From positions 1-64,000 of the forward strand of contig NZ_JACSWA010000469.1 of assembly GCF_016888125.1 (NCBI RefSeq): DNA of 64,000 nucleotides. Direction: 5' to 3'. The position numbers were made by a program, and so were the translations under genes. The notes below the pieces were generated by a model. That model saw nothing but the letters and a program-made list of their open reading frames with translations. It searched no databases and was not told the DNA's origin. Source of the stretch: Spirulina sp. CCY15215 (GTDB lineage Bacteria > Cyanobacteriota > Cyanobacteriia > Cyanobacteriales > Spirulinaceae). Positions 9,902-17,313 of the stretch are shown here, piece after piece; positions within the stretch are counted from its first letter, which is position 1, and each line of letters begins with the position of its first letter.

Positions 9902-11287
9902 TTAGGGATATTGTTGCAGATAGCGTAGAATTCCGAGGGCGATCGCTTGAGCCATTTGGCTGCGATAGGCGGGGTTGGCTAAGTTGCGAGAGTCGATTTG
10001 TCCGGTCACAAAACCCACCTCCACAAGAATGGAAGGCATAGCGGTATTCCTCAAGACATAAAATCGCGCTTGCTTAATGCCGCGATTTCGCGCTATGGGA
10101 ACTGTTTCGAGAATAGCTTGGTGAACGATCTGCGCTAAACGATAGCCCCGAGAATAATAATAAGTTTCCAAACCGTTGACCTCTGGACGAGCATCACCAA
10201 CCGCATTAGCGTGAATGCTGGTGAAAATATCGGCTCGGGCTTGGTTGGCCATATCTGTTCGCCCCTGTAGGCTGATAAAGCGATCGTCTGAGCGCGTCAT
10301 GACCACATTTATGCCGCGATCGCGCAAAATTTGAGCAATTTCTAAAGAGATGGGTAAAACTACATCGGTTTCCCGCAAACCGCCAATACCGATCGCCCCT
10401 GGATCTTTTCCCCCATGACCGGGATCGAGAACCACGAGGGCGCGTCCGTTGGGTTGGGGAAAATTAGTGCGATCGGGAATTGTCGGTTGAGTGGGTAAGG
10501 GGACGGGAATAATTATTTCTCTTGTTTGGGATAACAGTTCGGGGGGCGGCTCTCTTAAAATCTCACTTCCTTGTTCGGGAACGATGGAGACTCCGCCCCG
10601 ACTATCAGAGACTTCCCAGCGCGGACTATTCCGATTAAGAGTTAGGGTAATGCGGGCATTATTTCCCAATTGATTGAAGCGAACTTCTTCGACCCCATAG
10701 CGATTAACAGTAAATGTTTTTGAGGAGTCCTCCGATCGCACCCTCGCTCCTTTTAAGTCAATATCAAGTTGTCTGTTACTATCCCTGCGATCGACGGTTA
10801 TTTCTTGGGGGCGATCGCGATCGCGCAGGCGAATAAAAAAGCCATTTTGAGTGATTTGAAACCATTCCGGAACGCCCTGCAAGAGGGGTTCAAATGTCCC
10901 ACGAGAACGTTGAGGGGAGGGGAGTTGAATCGTCCATTGGGAAGGAGTTCCAGCAATTTTTACCTGTTGGGGATCGAGAAAATATCCTGGTGCGAGTTCT
11001 ACCACTAGGCGGGTCGTTCTATCATCAGGCTGTCCGACCCGCACGCTGGCGATCGCACCTCCTACTCGCTGACTCTCGCTGCGACCGATGCCGGTACCGG
11101 GTAGATCGATAACTAAGCGCGTGGGATCGGAAATTAATCTCACTGTCGGTCGCACGCTGCCATCGGTGGTGAAACTGAGACTATTGCGATCGCGATCGAA
11201 GTCCCAAAATAGTAATCGCGTTGCTTCTGCGGGTAGAGCAAAAAAGACGGCAGCTAGCACGCTGAGGATATACCAACGAAGTTTCAC
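9902..11287 (-). CDS. N-acetylmuramoyl-L-alanine amidase (AMIN plus Amidase_3)
   Basis: Periplasmic zinc amidase that cuts the bond between N-acetylmuramic acid and the stem peptide, acting in septal splitting. Two AMIN-like segments, which target the cell wall, occupy roughly residues 20-240. The Amidase_3 catalytic domain follows, with LDPGHGGKDPG (zinc His), the E of GLRETDVVL, SIHANA (second His), and the terminal ILVEVGFVT carrying the catalytic Glu. I chose the GTG at 11287: GGAG lies 8 nt upstream and the product begins with a clean signal peptide (KLRWYILSVLAAVFF...AEA). An upstream ATG at 11329 would add 14 residues before it. Confidence 0.92.
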   Translation of the reverse strand: MKLRWYILSVLAAVFFALPAEATRLLFWDFDRDRNSLSFTTDGSVRPTVRLISDPTRLVIDLPGTGIGRSESQRVGGAIASVRVGQPDDRTTRLVVELAPGYFLDPQQVKIAGTPSQWTIQLPSPQRSRGTFEPLLQGVPEWFQITQNGFFIRLRDRDRPQEITVDRRDSNRQLDIDLKGARVRSEDSSKTFTVNRYGVEEVRFNQLGNNARITLTLNRNSPRWEVSDSRGGVSIVPEQGSEILREPPPELLSQTREIIIPVPLPTQPTIPDRTNFPQPNGRALVVLDPGHGGKDPGAIGIGGLRETDVVLPISLEIAQILRDRGINVVMTRSDDRFISLQGRTDMANQARADIFTSIHANAVGDARPEVNGLETYYYSRGYRLAQIVHQAILETVPIARNRGIKQARFYVLRNTAMPSILVEVGFVTGQIDSRNLANPAYRSQMAQAIALGILRYLQQYP

Positions 11288-11469
11288 AAGGCGCACTCCA
11301 ATCGTCAGGGGTAGGGGGCGATGAATCAAAGCAGAACAAGGAATATCTCAATGTCGCCTCATTGAGAATCCTAGAGTATTCGATTATGGCAGACAAAGCT
11401 CAAAATAGGATATGGGGGTTGGGGGGATAAAAAAATAGTTTTAAGTTTTATTTTGTTTGTTTCTTGTAA

Positions 11470-12357
11470 TTAACGGGATAGAAAGAGATAAGTGTGAACT
11501 ACAGAAGCAATAACACTGAGAAATGAAGCTAAGAGCAAGGCGATCGCTGCCAGTAAATGAGTGTTCCCTTCTTTTTTATGAGGATTGAACCCAGGTAATT
11601 TTGTCACTAAATACCCCCCGATAAAACCGCCAAAATGTCCCCAGTTATCGACTCGGGGAACGAGTAAACCATAGGCAAAACCGATCGCCGCATAAATTAA
11701 GCCTATTTTCCGAATCTCGCTATCTTTCGTGGTTTGTCCGTAGGACACCATTGCCCCAAATAAGCCAAAAACTCCCCCAGATGCCCCGACGGAGAAGGAT
11801 GCGCCCTGCAAAATGGGCGGTAAGGAAACTAGACCCGTGGCTGCAAGACTGGTGAGTAAGGCTCCAGTAATGCCAGCAACGACATAAAGAATGGTCAAAC
11901 GACTCCCACCGTAGAATTTAGCAACACTGGGGGCGAGATGGCGAATCCAGAGCAAATTGAAGAGAATATGGAGTAAACTACCATGTAGCCAAGACGAACT
12001 CAATACCGTCCACCAACGACCGAATTGAAAGATGGGAATAGATCCCGTTGAACCCAAAATAAAGAGACTTTGATTGCTAGGGGACAAAAAGCCCAATAAA
12101 CTATTTAAACCTTGACCTCCGCCCCCCAAACCGATCTCTTCAGGGGCGATCGCAAGGGCGGCAATATAAAGAGCAATACAACCCCAGGTAATAATGGGAA
12201 TAATGCCAAAATCATTCCCCAATTGTTGCAAACTCCTTCTGTATCCCCACATTCCGGGATTTCGTCGCCCGCAGTGAGGACAAGTTTTGACTTCGACGGC
12301 GACAATTTTAGAGCAGGAGGGACAGCTAACCGGACCACTGGTTTGACGTTTTAGCAT
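11470..12357 (-). CDS. Rhomboid intramembrane serine protease with zinc ribbon
   Basis: About 295 residues. An N-terminal zinc ribbon (CPSC...CPHC, about residues 12-35) precedes a six- to seven-segment rhomboid domain. Recognisable motifs are the H-x-x-x-N pair in LLHILFNLLW, the catalytic serine in GASGGVFGLFGA and the histidine in WGHFGGFIGGY, completing a Ser-His dyad. Rhomboids cleave within the membrane; the substrate cannot be predicted. The ATG at 12357 is preferred over an in-frame TTG one codon upstream. A few HIP1 sites are embedded. Confidence 0.9.
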   Translation of the reverse strand: MLKRQTSGPVSCPSCSKIVAVEVKTCPHCGRRNPGMWGYRRSLQQLGNDFGIIPIITWGCIALYIAALAIAPEEIGLGGGGQGLNSLLGFLSPSNQSLFILGSTGSIPIFQFGRWWTVLSSSWLHGSLLHILFNLLWIRHLAPSVAKFYGGSRLTILYVVAGITGALLTSLAATGLVSLPPILQGASFSVGASGGVFGLFGAMVSYGQTTKDSEIRKIGLIYAAIGFAYGLLVPRVDNWGHFGGFIGGYLVTKLPGFNPHKKEGNTHLLAAIALLLASFLSVIASVVHTYLFLSR

Positions 12358-12391
12358 CAAAACTTCTCAATTCTGGAGGGATATTCGTATC

Positions 12392-13288
12392 TTAGCGCGA
12401 GTTTGAGAGGGGTAGGATGGGCTGATTTTTTTTGCTTAAGCGCGATCGCCGTCTTCGGCTGCTTTTGAGAATAACTTGACTGTATCGCAGCGATCGCCTT
12501 AATGACCAGCTAGGAAATCTTAGCCGCCATAAGTGCTGAATATATTCGAGATATTGTTTAATGGTGACTTTACTTTCTCCTTTGGTGCGTTCTTGAAAGA
12601 TATAACTCACTTCTTTAATGTTCTCAATCTTGCCACGACCGAGAACTTCGAGCAAAATTTTATAGCCTGTCGGGTTCATTTCTCGTCCTTGAATGGCATC
12701 GCGACGCAGGAGAAAATAACCGCTTAAGGGATCAGAAACGCGACCAACCACTTGAGGCACAATAATGAGTCCCAAGAGTTGAGCGCCCCGAGAGAGAAAA
12801 CGACGCATTAAACTCCACTCACTCACTCCTCCTCCTCCAATATGACGACTGGCAACGGCAAGATCGGCTTTGCATTCCATTTTCTCGTATAGTTGTAAAA
12901 GGATTTCTGGCGGGTGTTGCAGGTCTGCATCAATGACCCCCAATATTTCACCCTGAGCCATTTGCCAGCCTCGTATAACTGCCGTCGAGAGTCCTTTTTC
13001 GTTTTGACGACACATTACTTTAAGTTGAGGGTAGGATTTAGCTACCTCTAAAGCAATTTCCCCAGTGCGATCGGGACTATTATCATCAACAATAATTAAC
13101 TCATATTGGTTCGGGATTTTTTGATCTATTAGGTGAGTTAATTGTTTGACAATCGTTCTGATATTTTGGCTTTCTTTATAGGTGGGAATAATTAAGGAGA
13201 ATTTTAACGGTTTCTCTTGTAAGGAGAAAGAATTAGCACCCGGAATCAATAATCGTCCAGTAGGGACGGGTAGAAGAGAATGAGACAT
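12392..13288 (-). CDS. Family 2 glycosyltransferase, dolichol-phosphate mannosyltransferase-like
   Basis: 298 residues. A GT-A fold domain opens with FSLIIPTYKESQNI and continues with ELIIVDDNSPD, the metal-binding IDADLQHPP (DxD-like), and SRHIGGGGVSEWS, matching DPM1-type polyprenyl-phosphate glycosyltransferases. The C terminus is short and basic without the extra membrane helices found in some relatives, so it may work with a separate membrane partner. The acceptor is unknown. It lies about 30 bp from the rhomboid gene on the same strand, so cotranscription is possible. Confidence 0.88.
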   Translation of the reverse strand: MSHSLLPVPTGRLLIPGANSFSLQEKPLKFSLIIPTYKESQNIRTIVKQLTHLIDQKIPNQYELIIVDDNSPDRTGEIALEVAKSYPQLKVMCRQNEKGLSTAVIRGWQMAQGEILGVIDADLQHPPEILLQLYEKMECKADLAVASRHIGGGGVSEWSLMRRFLSRGAQLLGLIIVPQVVGRVSDPLSGYFLLRRDAIQGREMNPTGYKILLEVLGRGKIENIKEVSYIFQERTKGESKVTIKQYLEYIQHLWRLRFPSWSLRRSLRYSQVILKSSRRRRSRLSKKNQPILPLSNSR

Positions 13289-13423
13289 TCTTTTAAAGGT
13301 ATTTTGTTATGGTTGCGATCGTTGCCATTCAGGATACCATAGATGTCTTAGTTGGTAATCAAGTTTGGAGTGCGTTGATCTGCTTTTTGATGCGGAGAAA
13401 AGATGAGCATTTTCTCATTTTTC

Positions 13424-13478
13424 TGTAGGTTGGGTTGAGGAACAGAACCCAACATGATTAAGATTAAAGTTGGGTTAC
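13424..13478. repeat. Interspersed repeat, copy 1
   Basis: Begins TGTAGGTTGGGTTGAGG and ends AGATTAAAGTTGGGTTA. The same block, with small changes, lies at 15285-15339, and its right end recurs at 18111-18154. The internal GGGTT/AACCC arms make it partly palindromic, as expected for a small non-autonomous element. Confidence 0.75.
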
Positions 13479-13482
13479 GCTG

Positions 13483-13543
13483 TTTTTTTATAGTTTGCCA
13501 TTAATTCTTTAATTGCTGTTTCAATTACTTGCAGGGTTGTCAT
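13483..13543 (-). pseudogene. Truncated antitoxin start (remnant)
   Basis: The minus strand from 13543 reads MTTLQVIETAIKEL, nearly the same as the start of the intact antitoxin at 15592-15813 (MTTLQVIETAIKKL). It then diverges and stops within the adjacent interspersed repeat, after about 20 codons. This is the 5' end of a related antitoxin gene that lost the rest, apparently with the repeat at the breakpoint. Confidence 0.7.
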
Positions 13544-13544
13544 T

Positions 13545-13575
13545 GCTTGTCGATAATATTGGGAAGTGCGATCGC
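13545..13575. repeat. Short copy of the VapBC-flanking repeat
   Basis: GCTTGTCGATAATATTGGGAAG followed by TGCGATCGC matches the middle of the 66-bp repeat found at 16237-16302 and 17100-17165. Confidence 0.7.
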
Positions 13576-13616
13576 CTGCTATAATTTTTAATAGCCATTG
13601 AATTAGACAACTGGAC

Positions 13617-13925
13617 GTGAGATTTGAGATTGTTTTTACTATTGAGGCAGAAGAAGATATCGACGAACTTAAAGCCAGCGATCGCGCTAAGATTCTTGAT
13701 GCGATTGAAATTCATCTGAGATACGAACCTGAAAAAATGAGCAAAAGTCGCATTAAGCGGTTACAAGGATTAGAATGGCCGCAATATCGGCTGCGAGTTG
13801 AAGATTTGCGCGTTTTCTATAATGTCGTATACACTGTAACTGATGGAGTGGTGGAAATCTTAGCCATCAAGGAGAAAGAACAAGTCATTAATTGGCTTGC
13901 TGAATATGGTATAGGAGAATCATGA
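13617..13925 (+). CDS. RelE/ParE-family toxin
   Basis: 102 residues starting at GTG. The sequence FEIVFTIEAEEDIDELKASDRAKILDAI, a basic middle (KSRIKRLQGLEWPQYRLRVEDLRVFY) and the final VVEILAIKEKEQV follow the RelE/ParE fold pattern, in which toxins either cleave ribosome-bound mRNA or inhibit gyrase. The toxin precedes its antitoxin, and their ATGA overlap (stop at 13923-13925, start at 13922) implies coupled translation. Function as a toxin is inferred from fold pattern and pairing. Confidence 0.85.
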   Translation: MRFEIVFTIEAEEDIDELKASDRAKILDAIEIHLRYEPEKMSKSRIKRLQGLEWPQYRLRVEDLRVFYNVVYTVTDGVVEILAIKEKEQVINWLAEYGIGES

Positions 13926-14179
13926 AACAAGTTTCAATCGATCGCATTGCCAGGGATTTTTCTAACTATCTGAAAATTGCAGAAAAAGATAATGTTATTA
14001 TTACTCGGGATGGTAAGCCCATCGGAGTTTTAATGGGTTGGGAAGATACCGAGGATTGGTGGGAAGAATTATTATTACGCGATCCAAGATTTCAAGATCG
14101 TATTGCGCGATCGCGTCAAAGTCTCAGGGAAGGAAAAACTAAAACTATCGAGGAAATGAGAGCAAAATACGAGACTTAA
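13922..14179 (+). CDS. Phd/YefM-family antitoxin
   Basis: 85 residues. The N-terminal half has the Phd/YefM pattern (IARDFSNYLKIAEKDNVIITRDGKPIGVLM), which binds operator DNA as a dimer. The C-terminal tail (RIARSRQSLREGKTKTIEEM) should wrap the toxin. It overlaps the upstream toxin gene by 4 bp. Degraded copies of the 3' end of this gene, recognisable by GCGCGATCGCGTCAAAGT followed by GAGGAAGGAAAAA, occur near 15243 and 17157, so related antitoxin genes once existed in this zone. Confidence 0.85.
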   Translation: MKQVSIDRIARDFSNYLKIAEKDNVIITRDGKPIGVLMGWEDTEDWWEELLLRDPRFQDRIARSRQSLREGKTKTIEEMRAKYET

Positions 14180-14204
14180 TTTCTTTTGTAACAGAAAGGC
14201 GAAA

Positions 14205-14246
14205 GCTATACAAGCCTTAAAACTGATATGTTTTTGAAATCATCTC
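14205..14246 (+). pseudogene. Internally deleted VapBC remnant
   Basis: AAGCTATACAAGCCTTAAAACTG matches the first codons of the antitoxin gene at 16362 except that its ATG is ATA here. It is followed at once by ATGTTTTTGAAATCATC, identical to 17 bases inside the PIN toxin gene (about 16743-16759). The two blocks are in the correct order with everything between them deleted. The matches are short, so this is likely but not certain. Confidence 0.5.
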
Positions 14247-14322
14247 TCGATTCTCATGATGAGTGCAATTTCCTTGCTTCAAAAATATGCGATAATACTA
14301 TAAGTTTATTGGCTGTTGTCTA

Positions 14323-14710
14323 ATGGATGAAGTTATCCAAGGGGAAGGATTTACCATTAGAGTCACTAAGTTTGACTTCTTTTTCGGTCGTGTATCTTCA
14401 AATCCCAATAATACTCGACGTTCTTCCGATAATCTAGAAAATTTGAAAATGCTAGCTAGGAATTCGAGAAGAGCAAGAAGGAAGAGAAAGACTTTTACAA
14501 ATCTTTGCAGAAGGTTTAAATGCTCCCGAATTACCTCAAAGTCGAAAAGTGACAAAATATGGAATAAATCTATCTAGAAAGGTAGAAATTATTGGTAATG
14601 AGCGATCTGGAGCAATTATCGTTCGTTATTTTTATCCCAATGGCGATCTAGAAAACATTCCTCAAGTAACCTCAATTGTTGTTTTAATTTATCCAAAAAA
14701 TAACTTATGA
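14323..14710 (+). pseudogene. Frameshifted putative toxin-domain gene (4-bp duplication)
   Basis: The first frame from ATG 14323 reads GEGFTIRVTKFDFFFG...RRSSDNLENLKML. The continuation LGIREEQEGRERLLQIFAEG...VTKYGINLSRKVEII lies in another frame. At 14452-14459 the sequence is CTAGCTAG; removing one GCTA unit joins both halves into a single 127-residue frame ending at 14710. The layout resembles C-terminal domains of secreted or polymorphic toxins, possibly DUF6883-like; that assignment is from memory. The restored stop overlaps the next start as ATGA. Loss of function or an assembly error are both possible. Confidence 0.7.
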
Positions 14711-15201
14711 AACTAACTCATATTAGCAAGCTAGAATTCGATCGCCTTGAAGGAGTTCGCAAAATTATTGTTCATGATTATGCTAAAAGATTTGCTTCTC
14801 TCGATCTGGGGAATTCTTTAGGAATTTATGGTATGAGTTGGACGAGTGTTTCTCTCGATCCGATTATTATCGTCTCAGAAGAACAAAATACAGTTTGGTT
14901 GGGAGTCGATCGCCAAGTTGCCGCGATCGCTTTAGAGACAGGTCGTATTTTGATGTCTCTTCCTTTAAATATTAACATAGTTCAAATTCAAGCGATCGGA
15001 CAAATAACTGCTGTATTGACGGAGGAAGAAATTTTTCTTTTTAATCCAGGTTGTTCTTTACGACTTCATGAAGATTTACCCGATCAAGGTATTGCTTTAT
15101 TGCAGAAAGATGAAAATATAATGATTCAAATGTTGGAGGGAGAAACATTAATCATTAATCCTATGACCGGAATCGTAGATCGAGAAATGTTGTTCGTTTA
15201 G
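14707..15201 (+). CDS. Uncharacterised protein, possible immunity partner
   Basis: 164 residues, no signal peptide or membrane segment, and no family that I recognise. It is rich in beta-strand-like alternation (PIIIVSEEQNTVWLGVDRQVAAIAL, EEIFLFNPGCSLRL), suggesting a propeller-like or all-beta fold. Its ATG overlaps the stop of the restored upstream frame by 4 bp, so the two were translationally coupled. Small soluble proteins in this position often neutralise the upstream toxin domain. That role is an inference from position only. Confidence 0.65.
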   Translation: MKLTHISKLEFDRLEGVRKIIVHDYAKRFASLDLGNSLGIYGMSWTSVSLDPIIIVSEEQNTVWLGVDRQVAAIALETGRILMSLPLNINIVQIQAIGQITAVLTEEEIFLFNPGCSLRLHEDLPDQGIALLQKDENIMIQMLEGETLIINPMTGIVDREMLFV

Positions 15202-15356
15202 TGACTTGCGATCGCTTGTTAGAATTGTAAAGGGTTGGGAAGCGCGATCGCGTCAAAGTATTGAGGAAGGAAAAAACAAATTTCTGTAGGTTGGGTTGAG
15301 GAACGAAACCCAACACGATTAAGATTAAAGTTGGGTTACAAAAACTACGCTAATTA
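15202..15356. repeat. Repeat-filled spacer: antitoxin 3' remnant and interspersed repeat copy 2
   Basis: 15243-15275 resembles the end of the Phd-type antitoxin gene at 13922-14179 (GCGCGATCGCGTCAAAGT, then GAGGAAGGAAAAA). 15285-15339 is the second copy of the repeat found at 13424-13478. No intact gene is present. Confidence 0.65.
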
Positions 15357-15614
15357 CTAACTCAAAATAGCATTGTATTGATCGTGAGTTCCAATCCAAA
15401 TCCAATAATAATCCTCATCTTTTTTGAGCGCTAATGCACGAATATCAAGGTTAATACGAGCAGACCACAGATTTTTACCAACTTTTTTGAAGTGTAGAGA
15501 AGGATGAAATGGATTATCTTTCCAGAGTTGATATGCTTTTTGAGATTGTTCTTTAGCGTCGTTAGATAATTTAGCATAAGTTTTCCAGAAGTCAGGAGTG
15601 GTATAAGATTTCAT
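15357..15614 (-). CDS. RelE-like toxin
   Basis: 85 residues beginning MKSYTTPDFWKTYAKL. The pattern of an N-terminal helix pair, HPSLHFKKVGKNLWSARINLDIRALALKKDEDYYWIWIGTHDQYNAIL, with a terminal HDxYN-like motif, is that of RelE-superfamily mRNA-interferase toxins widespread in cyanobacteria. The ATG at 15614 lies inside the end of the antitoxin gene; an in-frame TTG one codon earlier is less likely. The antitoxin is upstream and overlaps by about 23 bp. Confidence 0.85.
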   Translation of the reverse strand: MKSYTTPDFWKTYAKLSNDAKEQSQKAYQLWKDNPFHPSLHFKKVGKNLWSARINLDIRALALKKDEDYYWIWIGTHDQYNAILS

Positions 15615-15813
15615 CAATCTCCTTCACTGTATTAGCTTCGATATCTGCTTCTGCTCGAGCGATAAGACGATCGAGTTTACCAACTTCTAAATCTGCTTTC
15701 ATTTGTTTTTCCCAGCGATCGTCTACATGAGTTTGTAGCCATTCCAAAAGCTGACGAACATCGCGATCGCTTAATTTTTTAATTGCTGTTTCAATTACTT
15801 GTAGGGTTGTCAT
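15592..15813 (-). CDS. Antitoxin partner of the RelE-like toxin
   Basis: 73 residues: MTTLQVIETAIKKLSDRDVRQL, then LLEWLQTHVDDRWEKQMKADLEVGKL and a tail ending EIDEILYHS. It is a small, charged, helical protein of the type paired with RelE-like toxins in cyanobacteria; no standard DNA-binding fold is obvious to me. It overlaps the toxin start, and a truncated copy of its first codons lies at 13483-13543. Its own ATG overlaps the stop of the DUF5615 fragment upstream, which is probably chance left by the deletion. Confidence 0.8.
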   Translation of the reverse strand: MTTLQVIETAIKKLSDRDVRQLLEWLQTHVDDRWEKQMKADLEVGKLDRLIARAEADIEANTVKEIDEILYHS

Positions 15814-15935
15814 TGTGGTTTTTGCATCTCCAATCTATTGATTGTATTATATTGGAGGTAAGCGGTTATTCCCAATTCATTTGTAATCCATGTTGCGATC
15901 GCGGGGGAAAGATGAGCATTTAACCAAATAATCAT
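15810..15935 (-). pseudogene. Truncated DUF5615 (PIN-like) toxin
   Basis: From ATG 15935 the minus strand encodes MIIWLNAHLSPAIATWITNE, the standard start of DUF5615 PIN-like toxins, which normally run about 110-120 residues. The match ends after about 27 residues and the frame closes at 41 codons. Its ATG overlaps the stop of the DUF433-like fragment just upstream (ATGA), the usual antitoxin-toxin arrangement. Confidence 0.7.
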
Positions 15936-16179
15936 GCGACAAGAACTGGATGATCTAACTTACGTGCAGCATACAATAAAACCGCTCGCAGATCGCTATT
16001 TCCTCTTGAAATTCTGGATCGTTTGCCTGTTCTTTATAAGCTAATGCCAATTCTTTCAGGAAAACTCTCCTTTTTTCTGCCAAAAGCAGATCGTTGATAA
16101 AACGACTGCGATCGCGCGATCGCTCATCGATAAAGCGGAGAATCTCGTCATCTAAGGTAATGCTGATTGATGTACTCAT
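15932..16179 (-). pseudogene. Chimera of ribbon-helix-helix antitoxin and DUF433-like antitoxin end
   Basis: The minus frame from 16179 reads as an RHH/MazE-type antitoxin (SISITLDDEILRFIDERS...DPEFQEEIAI) for about 63 residues, then ends in an unrelated tail at 15955. In another frame, from 15997 to 15932, the DNA reads SDLRAVLLYAARKL...VLVA and stops, which looks like the C terminus of a DUF433 antitoxin. The junction is at AGCGATCTG, a sequence both parents could share. So two antitoxin genes seem to have recombined at a short homology. The 74-residue product may still be made. Confidence 0.6.
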
Positions 16180-16236
16180 ATTCGTGAAGCATAGCTATAA
16201 TTTTATTTTACCCGATCGCGATACCGAATAAATGCG

Positions 16237-16302
16237 GCGATCGCTTTGCTTGTCGATAATATTGGGAAGTGCGATCGCGAAAGATTGAGATAGCGCGATC
16301 GC
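16237..16302. repeat. 66-bp direct repeat, left of VapBC
   Basis: It starts and ends with GCGATCGC and contains TCGATAATATTGGGAAGT and GAAAGATTGAGATAGC. It matches 17100-17165 at 63 of 66 positions; the differences are three adjacent bases (TTG here, CGA there). Together the copies bracket the VapBC pair. Confidence 0.85.
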
Positions 16303-16361
16303 ATAGCACCTCAGAAAGAAAATCGCTTACAATCGATCGGTAATAACATTGGTAAAAAGCT

Positions 16362-16670
16362 ATGCAAGCCTTAAAACTGGAAGGAGCAATCGATGAATCC
16401 GGTCACTTGATTGTTTCCGAACCCGTCAACTTAAATCCCGGTAAAGTAGAAATCATTATTTTGCAATCTTTTGCAACATCGGAAAAAACGACGATGGAAA
16501 AAACGACGATGCAAACTCGCGAACTAGATCGAGAGATGCAGTCTGAAACACCATCGAGAACAAAAATTAAGACATTTAAAGATTTGTTTACCGATACCAA
16601 TCCCGTATCAATGAATTTAGATTACGATCGCGCTAGATGGGAATATCTTCAGGAAAAGCACAATCTATGA
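16362..16670 (+). CDS. VapB-like antitoxin
   Basis: 102 residues. The first 35 (LEGAIDESGHLIVSEPVNLNPGKVEIIIL) follow a beta-hairpin pattern common to cyanobacterial antitoxins placed before PIN toxins. The middle is polar with a short EKTTM duplication, and the C terminus (KTFKDLF...DYDRARWEYLQEKHNL) probably wraps the toxin. The stop overlaps the PIN toxin start (ATGA at 16667-16670). I cannot name the DNA-binding fold with confidence. Confidence 0.75.
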   Translation: MQALKLEGAIDESGHLIVSEPVNLNPGKVEIIILQSFATSEKTTMEKTTMQTRELDREMQSETPSRTKIKTFKDLFTDTNPVSMNLDYDRARWEYLQEKHNL

Positions 16671-17083
16671 AAATTTTGCTTGATACCAATATTATTTTAG
16701 ATTATGCTCTTGAACGCAAGCCATTTTTTTCTTTGAGTGAGGATGTTTTTGAAATCATCGAAAATCAGAAGATCGTAGGATATGTTTCAGCTTCTACTAT
16801 CAGCGATCTTTACTACATTATTCGCAAGAGTAAAGGAAAAGAATGGGCAATTATTTTTTTGAGTCGATTATTTAATTTATGTCAGATTGCAACTTGCGAT
16901 CGCAAAGTTATTGAACTTGCACTTCAAGCCAATTTTAAGGATTTTGAAGATGCAATTCAGTATGGTGCAGCGATTGTGAATGGCTTAGATGCAATTGTCA
17001 CTCGCAATCCTCAAGACTTTCCGGTTAACGATCTGCAAATTCTGACTTGCGATCGCCTCATGCAAATTATAGCTGATTCTTGA
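16667..17083 (+). CDS. PIN-domain toxin (VapC-like)
   Basis: 138 residues from ATG 16667. PIN-domain acidic residues are visible in KILLDTNIILDYAL (Asp6), FEIIENQKI, then LQANFKDFEDAIQYGAA (Asp and Glu), and GLDAIVTRNPQDF, where the final Asp pairs with TRN. PIN toxins are Mg-dependent ribonucleases cutting tRNA, rRNA or mRNA. It is coupled to the antitoxin by a 4-bp overlap. An upstream in-frame start at 16637 would add ten residues and is less likely. Confidence 0.88.
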   Translation: MKILLDTNIILDYALERKPFFSLSEDVFEIIENQKIVGYVSASTISDLYYIIRKSKGKEWAIIFLSRLFNLCQIATCDRKVIELALQANFKDFEDAIQYGAAIVNGLDAIVTRNPQDFPVNDLQILTCDRLMQIIADS

Positions 17084-17099
17084 CATTTAATCGCTTGTT

Positions 17100-17165
17100 G
17101 CGATCGCTTTGCCGATCGATAATATTGGGAAGTGCGATCGCGAAAGATTGAGATAGCGCGATCGC
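17100..17165. repeat. 66-bp direct repeat, right of VapBC
   Basis: Second copy of the repeat at 16237-16302, starting 17 bp after the PIN toxin stop. Downstream it runs into CGTCAAAGTATCGAGGAAGG, a remnant resembling the 3' end of the Phd-type antitoxin gene at 13922-14179. Confidence 0.85.
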
Positions 17166-17313
17166 GTCAAAGTATCGAGGAAGGAAAAACCTTCTGTAAA
17201 CTAATCTACAAAAACTGACGAGAACAACAAAAGCGAGACAACTAGAAAAGTTTGGTTTGACCTGAATCTTGACTTATGCTTTAATCAAATTAGAGTTATA
17301 AGAATAATGGACG

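Larger units (their letters stand above)
13289..13616. other. Gene-poor start of the toxin-antitoxin accessory zone
   Basis: It contains a 36-codon frame beginning with ATG near 13309 that I cannot assign, an interspersed repeat (13424-13478), a decayed antitoxin start (13483-13543, minus) and a short repeat shared with the VapBC flanks (13545-13575). Nothing complete is present. Confidence 0.6.

Noticed and set aside
13390-13415. Second DUF5615 toxin start on the minus strand (AAATGCTCATCTTT resembles 15905-15922)
   Set aside because: The match is about 20 bases with mismatches and no supporting frame on either side.
15202-15240. Separate small gene after the 164-residue protein
   Set aside because: Only HIP1-rich spacer and repeat fragments are present; frames are too short.
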